A DNA stretch of 12,236 bases, taken from Gloeopeniophorella convolvens (taxonomy: Eukaryota; Basidiomycota; Agaricomycetes; Russulales). The notes below the pieces were generated by a model, which ran no database searches, was not told the origin of the DNA, and was given only the letters and a program-made list of their open reading frames with translations. A program made the position numbers and the translations under genes. Numbering within the stretch: the stretch's first letter is position 1; the number at the start of each line of letters is the position of its first letter. The DNA lies in contig WTXD01000330.1 of assembly GCA_022496205.1 (NCBI GenBank), forward strand, positions 1-12,236, written 5' to 3'. Shown one piece after another: positions 1-6,935 of this stretch.

Positions 1-745
1 CCATACTCAACTTGGACGCGACCTGTCGTAAGATGAGATGTTGTCATGGAGAGGCGGTCGGACGAAACGTACCGCGTCAAGGAGCATAGCGCCGCTTATC
101 CAGTCCCACACAGCGTCACGGATTTCGTTGGGAGAACATGCGCCCGTGCCGAAGTAGGACCCCCAGATGTCCCACCACTCTCTGGACCTCCGTCCCCGAC
201 AATTGAGCCCAGGGCAGGCAAGTAACCTATCGAGGAATCTCGCCGTTTCGGGGACATATCCGCTGAAGAGAGATTTGGGCTGAAAACCACCAGGACGATT
301 ATACAAGAGGCTGGGAGAGCAATGTATTCAGATTCGGGGGAATCGAGAAGGTCGGACGGTGAACTCACGGATTAAATCCCATCCCCGATGACAGCAAGTC
401 TTGCGAAACATCCGCGCGGATCCACCCCGGGTTGTTATCGAGCGTCAATACCATCTGTTGACTTGCTGTCCTGAGAAAAGGAGGTGATGTTTGGCAAGTT
501 GATGCGCAAAGAAGCGCCTGGGCTCTCGTCGTACGACAGGGTGGTTCCACCCGACACGGGAGTGAGGGACACGAAGAATTGGTGGATGGGGATTGTTTCA
601 CTCTCCGTAGAGCCATCATTGGTACAGATTTGTAGAAAAGAGAGGCGTTCCTAGGTTGTGGGCGTCGTCTCCGGATTCGCACAGGCTAGCTGGCGGATCC
701 GACAGTAGGATAAAGACATTGAAGACACGTTAGCCTGCGGCACGT
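1..745 (-). CDS. Unrecognised multi-exon protein gene, 3' part, runs off left edge
   Basis: I do not recognise the product. Reading down the minus strand, exons are 745-535, 470-369, 262-73 and 22-1. They are separated by introns 534-471 (GTACGA...CTCAG, 64 nt), 368-263 (GTGAGT...TTCAG, 106 nt) and 72-23 (GTACGT...GACAG, 50 nt). The phases agree at every join (2/2, 2/2, 0/0), which is hard to get by chance and is the main support for a real gene. A further good intron, 794-746 (GTGCGT...TTGCAG, 49 nt), precedes the first exon, but the exon before it is unresolved. The encoded sequence includes motifs such as IPIHQFFVSLTPVSGG, LTLDNNPGWIRADVSQ and EIRDAVWDWISGAMLLDAV. It has no transmembrane segment that I can see. 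An in-frame TAG lies at 653-651. It is either a nonsense mutation or sits inside an optional 78-nt phase-0 intron 728-651 (GTGTCT...CCTAG). The start codon is unknown; an in-frame ATG occurs at 719. Confidence 0.6.
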
Positions 746-1238
746 CTGCAAAATTCAAAACATGTATAAAAATGCAAAATGGATGCGTACGCACTGGCAT
801 GCGAGTATGTTGCAGTACTCAGTGTTCGGTGGGATCTGTTTGAATGGCTCGCGCAAGAGGGAGGGACAAGGCCGAATTAGAAGGTGCGTGAGTCAGAAGT
901 GGTTCTGCGATAATCGGTCCCAATGATGGCGATGGTACGTTGCGCGGAAACACAGAAAGGTGTGGCAGGAATAATGATTCAAACGATGGCTCAGGTTGCT
1001 GCAGCGACGGTGGAGAGCAAGGGGACATCCGAGCCACCACTGGCCGCCCAAGGCCGCGCCGGCACCGGCTCGGCGGCGGGCGGCGGCCGAGTTCCATTGA
1101 CCGCAAAACTTGGGTCGAACTACGATGGAAACTAGTATAAGTTTTGCCTCTACTACCCCATACTTCGCCGCCTTTTTGCGACGACATCAAGCTTTATGCG
1201 AGTAGAGTACGTTGCGTGTGCCCACGCAGACCCGAAGC
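746..1238 (-). other. Spacer between two minus-strand genes; unresolved 5' end of the left gene
   Basis: This stretch lies 3' of the ChaC stop codon and 5' of the first clear exon of the left-hand gene. It holds the probable intron 794-746. A 123-codon minus-strand open frame covers 1190-819 with an internal ATG at 1028. Its residues (for example SVFPRNVPSPSLGPIIAEP) look plausible for protein, but I could not find a donor that joins it in phase to the exon at 745. The alternative frame entering the 794 donor in phase is open only for about 30 codons. The promoter and start of the left gene, and the ChaC 3' UTR, should lie here. Confidence 0.3.
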
Positions 1239-1380
1239 TCATGCCTCCATGACCGCCCCCGCCACAGCCGCGCGGTCCAGCTCGCGCAGCCGCGCCTGCC
1301 CGCCCGCACGCGCATGAGCCTGCCGCCCGCGCCGCAGCACGCACGCACGCACGCACCCCGAGCGCGAAGAGGTGCGAGTC
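1239..1380 (-). pseudogene. ChaC 3' fragment, separated by the insertion
   Basis: Minus-strand 1380-1357 reads DSHLFALG, followed by intron 1356-1296 (61 nt, GTGCGT...GGCAG), then 1295-1239 reading ARLRELDRAAVAGAVMEA and a TGA. The first residues continue the GAHD that ends at 4551 on the other side of the insertion. The fragment has no start codon or promoter of its own and now lies over 3 kb from the rest of the gene. The intron's 5' end is a (GTGC)5 microsatellite at 1356-1337, which offers several overlapping GTGCGT donors. Confidence 0.85.
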
Positions 1381-1397
1381 CATCACCAAAACCCGAA
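1381..1397 (+). repeat. Left terminal inverted repeat
   Basis: CATCACCAAAACCCGAA begins directly after the target dinucleotide TC at 1379-1380. It faces the identical inverted copy at 4534-4550. Confidence 0.88.
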
Positions 1398-1713
1398 GAA
1401 ATTTTTGGAGCCTTGTAAGGCCCTATAAGGTCAAAAGGGTCGACCAGGATGAGAGATCCATGGCACCCTTTTCGATTCGGCGAGTTGTATCTCGATTCTA
1501 CCAGAGCCGGGTAATTTTGAGGTACCCTTGTAGTTTCACCCGTTATTGTAGTTTCATCACACCTTGTCATTCCATGTTTGAATTGTCCTCAGTGATAAGT
1601 TCGAGAACCTTGCCAGGCGGTGCAGCAGATATCAAAACGAGCATTCCGAGCGCATATTTTGGACCCTTTTGGTCCTTCTGACATTGTAACTGCGTCCCTA
1701 CTCTACGCTACTA

Positions 1714-1938
1714 CTATCCGGTTGGCACGTGCATCCCTAGAACTTCCTGAAGGTATGTGAGCAGACCTGCAGCTCTTTGAGGGGGACGGGCTGTAGCAGC
1801 TGCGGGCACAGGAGCAGGAGTGGGCGCAGGAGCAGGAGCGGGTGCAGGAGTGGGCACGGGCATGGGAGCCAGGGCCGCGGAAATGGCCAGAAGAGGGAGA
1901 GCAAGGATATGTGGAGGGTGTTGGAACATGCGCGCCAT
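1714..1938 (-). CDS. Putative small secreted Pro/Ala-rich protein inside the element
   Basis: This is a 74-codon open frame from an ATG at 1938 to a TAG at 1714. Residues 1-24 look like a signal peptide: a short charged start (MARMFQHPPH), a hydrophobic core (ILALPLLAISAALA) and a plausible cleavage after ALA. Residues 25-46 are a run of Pro, Ala, Thr and Val (PMPVPTPAPAPAPAPTPAPV) produced by a GGAGCAGGAGY-type minisatellite at about 1808-1866. A short tail ends LTYLQEVLGMHVPTG. No family is recognised. It could be a small secreted protein carried by the element, the remnant of a captured gene, or a chance frame over a minisatellite. The signal-like start is what lifts it above the other open frames in this region. 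Confidence 0.3.
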   Translation of the reverse strand: MARMFQHPPHILALPLLAISAALAPMPVPTPAPAPAPAPTPAPVPAAATARPPQRAAGLLTYLQEVLGMHVPTG

Positions 1939-2482
1939 ATGAGTGCGAACAGCTGCAGGACGAGGATGTTGGGTGCCAGAGCATGTCAGTGGGAGAGGAC
2001 CTCAAGTATGTGCGGGACGCACCATAATGGAGTTGGTTCCGAATCCGCGGCACACTGCACATGCACGCCGAGCCGTACTAGCGGGGCTTCGCTCATCGGC
2101 TCGCAGTAGGGGATTGAGGAACGGTGCTGCGGGAACGCGCATAGTGGCATGCCAGTCTGAGGCTGCGTCAGCGTGGGATGGGGCGACGACGCTGCGGCCG
2201 CAGTGTCCAACGGGGTGCATCCGTCGCTGCTCGAGCTTGGGCGATGGGATGGCGGTTCAATGGCACGTGGTACGGTGTGCTAGTTGGAAACTGCATCGAC
2301 GTGGGACGGCGTCAGCGATGCCGCGGTAGAGCTGACGTCGTGCGTACAAGCTTGCGGCGGCGGCGAAACGGTGTGAGGACTGGCCCCAAAAGTGGCGGCA
2401 TGGCCACGCCTGTCAAAGCGCATCCGCGGCGGTCTGATGCTGCGCTCGACGCCGCGCGCAGTCACGGAGCAGCAGGAACCGT

Positions 2483-2918
2483 GAGTTGGATGTGGTGATG
2501 AGAACAGCATGCTCAATCATGGTGATGGGGCCACGCTCATTAGAGCGCTGCGGTGGTTCAGCACAATGTGCAATGGTGCACGAGGCAGGGGCCGTGCGCA
2601 CACGGTCGCGTAACGGCGGGGGTGGCGAGTCAGACACGACGTTGGTGTGACCTTCGTTGTCCAGGGTAGTGGGGTGCTCGTCACAGCGCCGCGGCAGGTT
2701 AGCACAGCTCACAATAGCGTGTGGCGTAGCAGCGGGGCTCCGCACCCGAGGTCACATAGCAGCAGGGATGGCGAGTTGAATATGGCGATGGTATCACCGT
2801 CCTCATCTGGGAACGTGAAGCCATGCTTGTCAGAGCGCGGCGGAGGGGTTGGGGGGCGCGTGTTGGCGCACCACGTCATGGTCGCATCGCTGGGCGATAC
2901 GGTTCACCACCGCAGGGC
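2483..2918 (+). repeat. Degenerate tandem array, about 145-bp units
   Basis: Three diverged units begin at 2483, 2627 and 2773 (spacing 144 and 146 bp). Each starts GAGT and is followed about 45-55 nt later by a shared block (GCCACGCTCATTAGAGCGC, GTGCTCGTCACAGCGCCGCGG, and GCCATGCTTGTCAGAGCGC-type versions). The first two also share AGCACA near position 75 and a purine-rich tail (GCAGGGGC, GCAGCGGGGC). A weaker fourth copy precedes them at about 2340-2482 and has the same AGCAGCAGG end. No protein is evident. The array makes up much of the element's left-centre. Confidence 0.5.
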
Positions 2919-4533
2919 GGGCTTTCGTCGACATCAACAGGACCGCGCGTGGCGAGCAGTGCACTAGTAAAGTTATCGGTCAGTTAGTCGTTCGGGTGTT
3001 GAGGGGATAGGGATGTGCTTGGGAACTCACTTCAAAGTCAGCTGTGCATGTGTGATTACTGGTAGACTGGGCAGGGGAGGAAAGTGGGCCACATCGTCGT
3101 CATGAGAGGAGGAGACAGAGACGATGAAAATTTCTGAGTCAGTTGTCACATGTCGCGCGTCACGCCATCATCACGCGCACCCCACCACACGACAACTCGT
3201 ACACCCTCCTGGTACTGTACAACAACGCCGACCGCAACATGAAGACAACTGGCCGAGCAGCAACAATTTGCCTGCACACCGGGTGCACACTTAACGTGGC
3301 ACCGCCGCACGCCCTACCTCGCCACTCAGGTACCACGACGATGCCAACCAGGGCGCAAGGATAAACAACCAACCGACGACCGGTGACGACGTGCGCGGTG
3401 TGCAGGTGCATGCATGCACGCAATTCACGGCGGCCGTGACTGCATCGTCTCGATGTGGTCACAGATGCTGTGAATTGCGTACATATGCCGCCGCATCGTC
3501 GCCACCATTGCTGCGATGCCCCAGCGACAGTATGGCACTGCTGCCACCGAGGCAACACAGCGCGTGCACAACTCGCAGCAGCAGCGGCGCCTCCTCAGGC
3601 TTCCTGCCGCGCCTCCTCCTGCTTCCTTCTCCCCCACATTTTGTGTTGGATGCGAGTGACGACGCCGCATGGTGAGTGCACGAGTTGCGGCAGCGGCAGC
3701 AAGTGGTGACAAAATCGCGGCGATGCCGCGGTCGTGTCGTCTTGGTTCGAAAGCCATTTGGCGGATTTTGCGGCATCGTTGTTGTGACGAGTCGGGGCAC
3801 GGACATGGGAGCTCACGCGCAGCCGCCGTTTTTGTTAACAGAACCACGCGGCGGCGGCAGCGCTTTTGCCGTGCACACGTCGCTGGGCCACATCGTGGCC
3901 GCACTACGCAGCCGAACCTGCTGTGCCGGCACATTGGCGTTGTCATGGTACAGCACGGGGCCATACGACGCGAATCGCATGCGCATGTCATCCTGCAAGG
4001 CCAGAAAATTAGTGGTATACCCGGCAGACAGGGCTCAAGTGCGAGTTCATCGACACTCGTGATGGCTGGCTGGTGGGGGCAAATTGATGGACGAGGACTC
4101 AGTAGAGACAGCAACGAGGTGGTGGACATAGGTGGTGGCAATGTTTCGGGGGCGCGTACGTCGTGGTGAGAGCTGAGAGGGGTCGTGCCGGTTGTGACGT
4201 CGTGCACGAACTGTGTCGTCGCTCGGCAGCATGCAGCACCCCTTGCATGACCTCGTAGATCTTGTTGAAGTTGTGTGACAATGTGATAATGCTCACCAAA
4301 ATCTCAAGGGGCGACAAGTCGATGCCGAATCCAGTGACCGATCGCCAAGGTTCCATGGCAAGCCATAACACGCCGACAACGTCCGGTAATAACATGGGTC
4401 TTATCTATAATTGCGGTGGTACAGTTTTCGGGGGTTGCATCTCGATGGAATCTGCATCCGAGAGATACACGGCCTTACCAGGCACGATAACCGGACCCGG
4501 AACCCCTCCGGGCCGCAAGGGCCCACAAGAAGT
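2919..4533. other. Element interior, right half: no gene supported
   Basis: Apart from the palindrome, I see no gene here. Open frames of up to 260 codons exist on the minus strand (4207-3425), but they are low-complexity, rich in Arg, Cys, Pro and His, and overlap open frames on all phases, as expected of GC-rich sequence with few stops. The plus strand is rich in C and A between about 3140 and 3660 and G-rich on either side. Subterminal motif CCTGGTAAGGCC lies on the minus strand at 4482-4471. Confidence 0.5.
3418..3480. repeat. 63-nt imperfect palindrome (30-nt arms, 3-nt loop)
   Basis: Arms 3418-3447 and 3451-3480 pair at about 24 of 30 positions around the loop TCT. The outer 11 bp (ACGCAATTCAC / GTGAATTGCGT) and the inner 5 bp (CATCG / CGATG) match perfectly. 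Most mismatches are transitions. It lies well inside the transposon and could form a hairpin or cruciform. Confidence 0.6.
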
Positions 4534-4550
4534 TTCGGGTTTTGGTGATG
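4534..4550 (-). repeat. Right terminal inverted repeat
   Basis: The minus strand reads CATCACCAAAACCCGAA with no mismatch to the left end. It abuts the target dinucleotide TC at 4551-4552 and interrupts the codon series for GAHD of ChaC. Confidence 0.88.
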
Positions 4551-5593
4551 TCGTGCGCCCCGGGCACGAGCGCGCGCACCGCCATGGCGAGGTTGTATAC
4601 GTAGTCCTGCCCCCGCCATCAACCCCGCGCGCGCGCGCCCAGGCTCACGACGCACCTTGTTGCGCCCCGATGGCCTCACAGCGGCCCATATCGTGCGCGC
4701 GAGCGCGTCGAGCGGCTTCGCGCTGATTGCGCCCGGCCAGCGTCAGTGCTGCACGTATGTATATGCGAGAGGAGTACGCGCAACGCAACTGAAGGATGGG
4801 CCGTCGCTGCGTCCGATGTAGCACTCGGCGCGCGGGACCACGACGCGCTCCGTGTCGTTCGGTGTGTGCGCGTAGACATCGACGCGCTCGGGGGCGTAGC
4901 CGTCCTGCGCACGCGGTGGGCGTTGGTATTGAGTATGAAATACCGCGTGGGGGCGGGCGCTGCGCACCCTTTCGCGGTAGTCTGTCACCGTTGCTGCCGC
5001 CAGCTAGAAGGACGTACAGAAGGGGGCGCGGCGCACTGAGCTCGTTGCGCACCACGCGCGTGTGCGCCGGGTCGATCGTGAATGCCACGCCTGTCTCCAC
5101 TGCTGAGCAGCACCACCCACAGCAACCGGCGCGCGAACGCACCCCAGACGGCGTCCTCTTGCGGAAACGCGTCGGCCGCCGAGATCGTGGTCCAGTCCTA
5201 CTGGTGCACAAGCGTCACGACGCGCCCGGGGTGCTGCCACACCGCCCATCGCGCCACATCGCGTCGCATCGTGGAAGGGAGGAGGGCAGGCCCGGGCGCA
5301 CCTCCGGCGTGCCGCGATGGTCGTGCGATTTTTGCGCGAAGCGGCGCACGTAGCCCTTGAGGAAACCCGGGGCTGCGCACGCTCGGAAGTCAGCACGACG
5401 ATGCGGATGGGGAGGGTGTGGGGCGCACTTTTGTGGATGATCTGCGGCGGAGGCTTGGTGCGCGGGCTCAGCTCGGTGCGAGGTGGGGCGACGAGACGGG
5501 ACGCACGCGGAGGATGAGGGAGCCGTAGCCAAAGACGATGTACGGTGTTGGGGTGGGTGTGGCGTCGTCAGACAGCGGCGTGGCGGCGGTCAT
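4551..5593 (-). CDS. ChaC 5' portion (nine exons upstream of the insertion)
   Basis: This part carries about 194 of the 219 codons, including the substrate-binding YGSL loop and the catalytic Glu. Introns are 5506-5454, 5428-5373, 5301-5234, 5142-5091, 5036-4982, 4967-4905, 4789-4723 and 4655-4607. All but the seventh begin GTGCG and end in AG. Several contain a CTGAC or CTGAG branch-like motif. Because of the insertion, the reading frame after AHD now runs into element sequence and would end at a TAA at 4477-4475, replacing the native tail with about 26 foreign residues. The TAG at 5200-5198, in a segment otherwise reading VTLVHQ-stop-DWTTISAADAFP, would stop translation much earlier. Confidence 0.85.
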
Positions 5594-6278
5594 GGTATCT
5601 TGGTGCGGGTCCGATCTAGTGCAATCCTACCTGAGTCTACTCGTGAGGAGATGTAGAGTGCAGTACAAGGTCAATTGTACTTGTACGCTCGCGTTGACGC
5701 GGAGGCCTGCGGAATCATTTCTCTCGACAATCGATGCCAGTGGCCATGACCTTCAACTTTGCAATTGCCTTCACCGTCATCAACAGCCACGCGCCACGGG
5801 CGCCAACCCCCTTTGGCAAGCAACAATCACCTCAATTCGCTCAGCTGCACTTTGGCGCTTCACAGAATCTCCGAAACAAGCTATGCTCTCTCACACACCC
5901 TGCAAAGGCGGTCTGTCAGCTGTCTATCGCCGCTGTCAACATATTGTAGCGCCTATATCCCAGCATCATCGTCCAGACCGTTACCTCCCTCGACTACTAC
6001 CTTTGCTTCTCGGGTCTCGAATCTGCAACCACGTCAACCACCCTTGCATCGTCTACATTTCTTCATGGCGAGCGATCAACTTGCGTTGACACCGTAAGCG
6101 GGACTCGTAGCCTGTCGCGGTGCTGTTACTCATCGATCGCGTGTCACACGCCTCTTCTCATCAGCCCAGGACAACCCGCATCCCAAAACCTAGGATCATC
6201 GCACGATCCGCTTGAAAGTCTACACCGACGTTCTCACCTTCGATTGAAAAGTGAATACCCTACCTTGCTCCCCCGCGT
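5594..6278. promoter_or_regulatory. Divergent intergenic region of ChaC and the STAND gene
   Basis: These 685 bp separate two outward-facing start codons (5593 minus, 6279 plus) and should contain both promoters and 5' leaders. No clear TATA or CCAAT box stands out. The part from about 5710 to 6060 is rich in pyrimidines on the plus strand (for example TTACCTCCCTCGACTACTAC near 5981), as is common just upstream of fungal genes. All plus frames are open for long stretches there, which reflects composition and not coding. A perfect 7-bp inverted repeat with a 6-bp spacer lies at 5662-5681. Confidence 0.5.
5662..5681. repeat. Inverted repeat between divergent genes
   Basis: AGTACAA and TTGTACT flank a 6-bp spacer GGTCAA about 70 bp upstream of the ChaC start. 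The form suits a dimeric regulator's site, but no regulator can be named and chance is possible. Confidence 0.3.
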
Positions 6279-6935
6279 ATGAGAATACTGAGCGCATCTA
6301 CCCACCTAGTCATTCATGCTGCCGGTCTTCATACCGTTACCGGGCTCCCTGGAAGTTTTGCAAAGCATCGGCACTTCTATGTGATTGCAACGGACGGGGT
6401 CACCACCAGGACGACCAAAGCTATACGGAGGGAAAAGCAGTTGACGAGGTGGGATGAAACATTCGACAGTTTGTACGCCGTTTCTCTCACCGTTACTTTC
6501 GGCCTCGAGCTGGTCGTCGTCCCGGACCTGATACTTTTCTTCAGCACAGTGGATCCGTCTTCGCAGCTCACGCTGCGACTGTTCGTAAAACGAGATCTTC
6601 ACAGCGATGCGCTCGTAGGAGTACTCGATCTCTCCTATCCTGAGCTTATTCATGATTCCAATCCGCGCGGTACGTGATGTGATCGTCACATATTCCATGC
6701 GTCCCCAGTCGCTGACCGTTCTAACCGTAGACCTACACGTCATTCCCATTCATCTCTCTACCAAACAGTCGCAGCAGATTACCCTCCGCCTGGAGATCAC
6801 GATCGATCACGCTGAGCGCCCTTCCGAGGTAGCCATCGCTTCCAGCGCCTCTATGCCGCCCTCCATCTCCGGAAAGGTGGACGATGGTCCGACCCGCAGT
6901 CCTTCGTCTACCCCATCCGCAGCCGAGACCATCCT
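6279..6935 (+). CDS. STAND gene N-terminal C2-like domain (exons 1-3)
   Basis: Exon 1 is 6279-6472, exon 2 is 6545-6669, and exon 3 starts at 6731. Intron 6473-6544 (GTACGC...TTCAG, 72 nt) has phases 2/2, and intron 6670-6730 (GTACGT...CGTAG, 61 nt) has phases 1/1. The first intron is a multiple of three without a stop, so its retention would not break the frame. The protein reads HLVIHAAGLHTVTGLPG, TRWDETFDSF, LTLRLFVKR, ALVGVLDLSYPEL and QQITLRLEITID. This is the strand pattern of a C2-like beta-sandwich, with the WDE and LVG motifs seen at the N-terminus of agaricomycete STAND proteins. C2 folds often bind lipid or membrane; that role here is inference. A Ser/Pro/Thr-rich linker follows (KVDDGPTRSPSSTPS). 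Confidence 0.75.

Larger units (their letters stand above)
1381..4550. mobile_element. 3170-bp TIR DNA transposon inserted in ChaC, no recognisable transposase
   Basis: The ends are perfect 17-bp inverted repeats CATCACCAAAACCCGAA (1381-1397 and the complement of 4534-4550). Similarity continues imperfectly to about 42 nt, including CCTTGTAAGGCCC at 1411-1423 and CCCTTGCGGCCC on the minus strand at 4521-4510, both about 30 nt from their terminus. The element is flanked by the dinucleotide TC at 1379-1380 and 4551-4552, read as a 2-bp target duplication. Removing the element plus one TC restores the ChaC exon exactly. The interior is GC-rich with tandem repeats, a palindrome and short overlapping open frames. 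I see no DDE transposase, helicase or reverse transcriptase. Two-bp duplications occur in Tc1/mariner (always TA) and in CACTA-like elements. The TC site and CATCACC ends fit neither classic signature, so the superfamily is left open. It is probably non-autonomous. Confidence 0.85.
1239..5593 (-). pseudogene. ChaC-family gamma-glutamylcyclotransferase, split by a transposon
   Basis: The ChaC family cleaves the gamma-glutamyl bond of glutathione to give 5-oxoproline and Cys-Gly in the cytosol. The ATG at 5593 opens an exon ending FGYGSLILR, the family's N-terminal substrate-binding signature. Exons (descending): 5593-5507, 5453-5429, 5372-5302, 5233-5143, 5090-5037, 4981-4968, 4904-4790, 4722-4656, 4606-4551, then across the 3170-bp insertion 1378-1357 and 1295-1239 (TGA). 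They spell PPPQIIHK, GFLKGYVRRFAQKSHDHRG, PGRVVTLVH, DAVWGVAFTIDPAH, YRERDGYAPERVDVY, RAECYIGRS, LDALARTIW, DYVYNLAMAVR and AHDSHLFAL, all in family order. The restored length is about 219 residues, normal for the family. The catalytic Glu of the family corresponds to the E of YRER. Lesions are the insertion, an in-frame TAG at 5200-5198 and an exon 7/8 junction whose phases do not match canonically (4790/4722). Most donors are GTGCGT or GTGCGC. Family identity is near certain; loss of function is very likely. Confidence 0.9.

Noticed and set aside
1429..1680. Possible inverted repeat GGTCAAAAGGGTC near 1429 and GGACCAAAAGGGTCC on the minus strand near 1675-1661
   Set aside because: Similarity is limited to about 11-12 bases without flanking duplication, so it is not enough to call a second nested element.
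1460..1681. 73-codon plus-strand open frame near the left end of the element
   Set aside because: No family resemblance, and it includes the short direct repeat TTGTAGTTTCA at 1528-1538 and 1546-1556. Treated as non-coding subterminal sequence.
3425..4207. 260-codon minus-strand open frame
   Set aside because: Composition is biased to Arg, Cys, Pro and His, with no motif. Other frames are open over the same bases, so it reflects GC-rich sequence with few stop codons.
4099..4395. 98-codon minus-strand open frame starting ATG at 4395, with hydrophobic residues such as LSPLEILVSIITLSHNF
   Set aside because: The first half looks protein-like, but the second half is low-complexity, no family is recognisable and no intron chain extends it. 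It may be a fragment of a captured or decayed gene.
4645..5396. Long minus-strand frames of 188 and 130 codons across ChaC
   Set aside because: They are Arg-rich shadow frames that run through introns. The spliced ChaC exons lie in changing frames and explain the conserved motifs.
5538..6089. 183-codon plus-strand open frame between the divergent genes
   Set aside because: Its first part lies antisense to ChaC exon 1. The rest is pyrimidine-rich leader sequence open in all three frames, without a recognisable domain.
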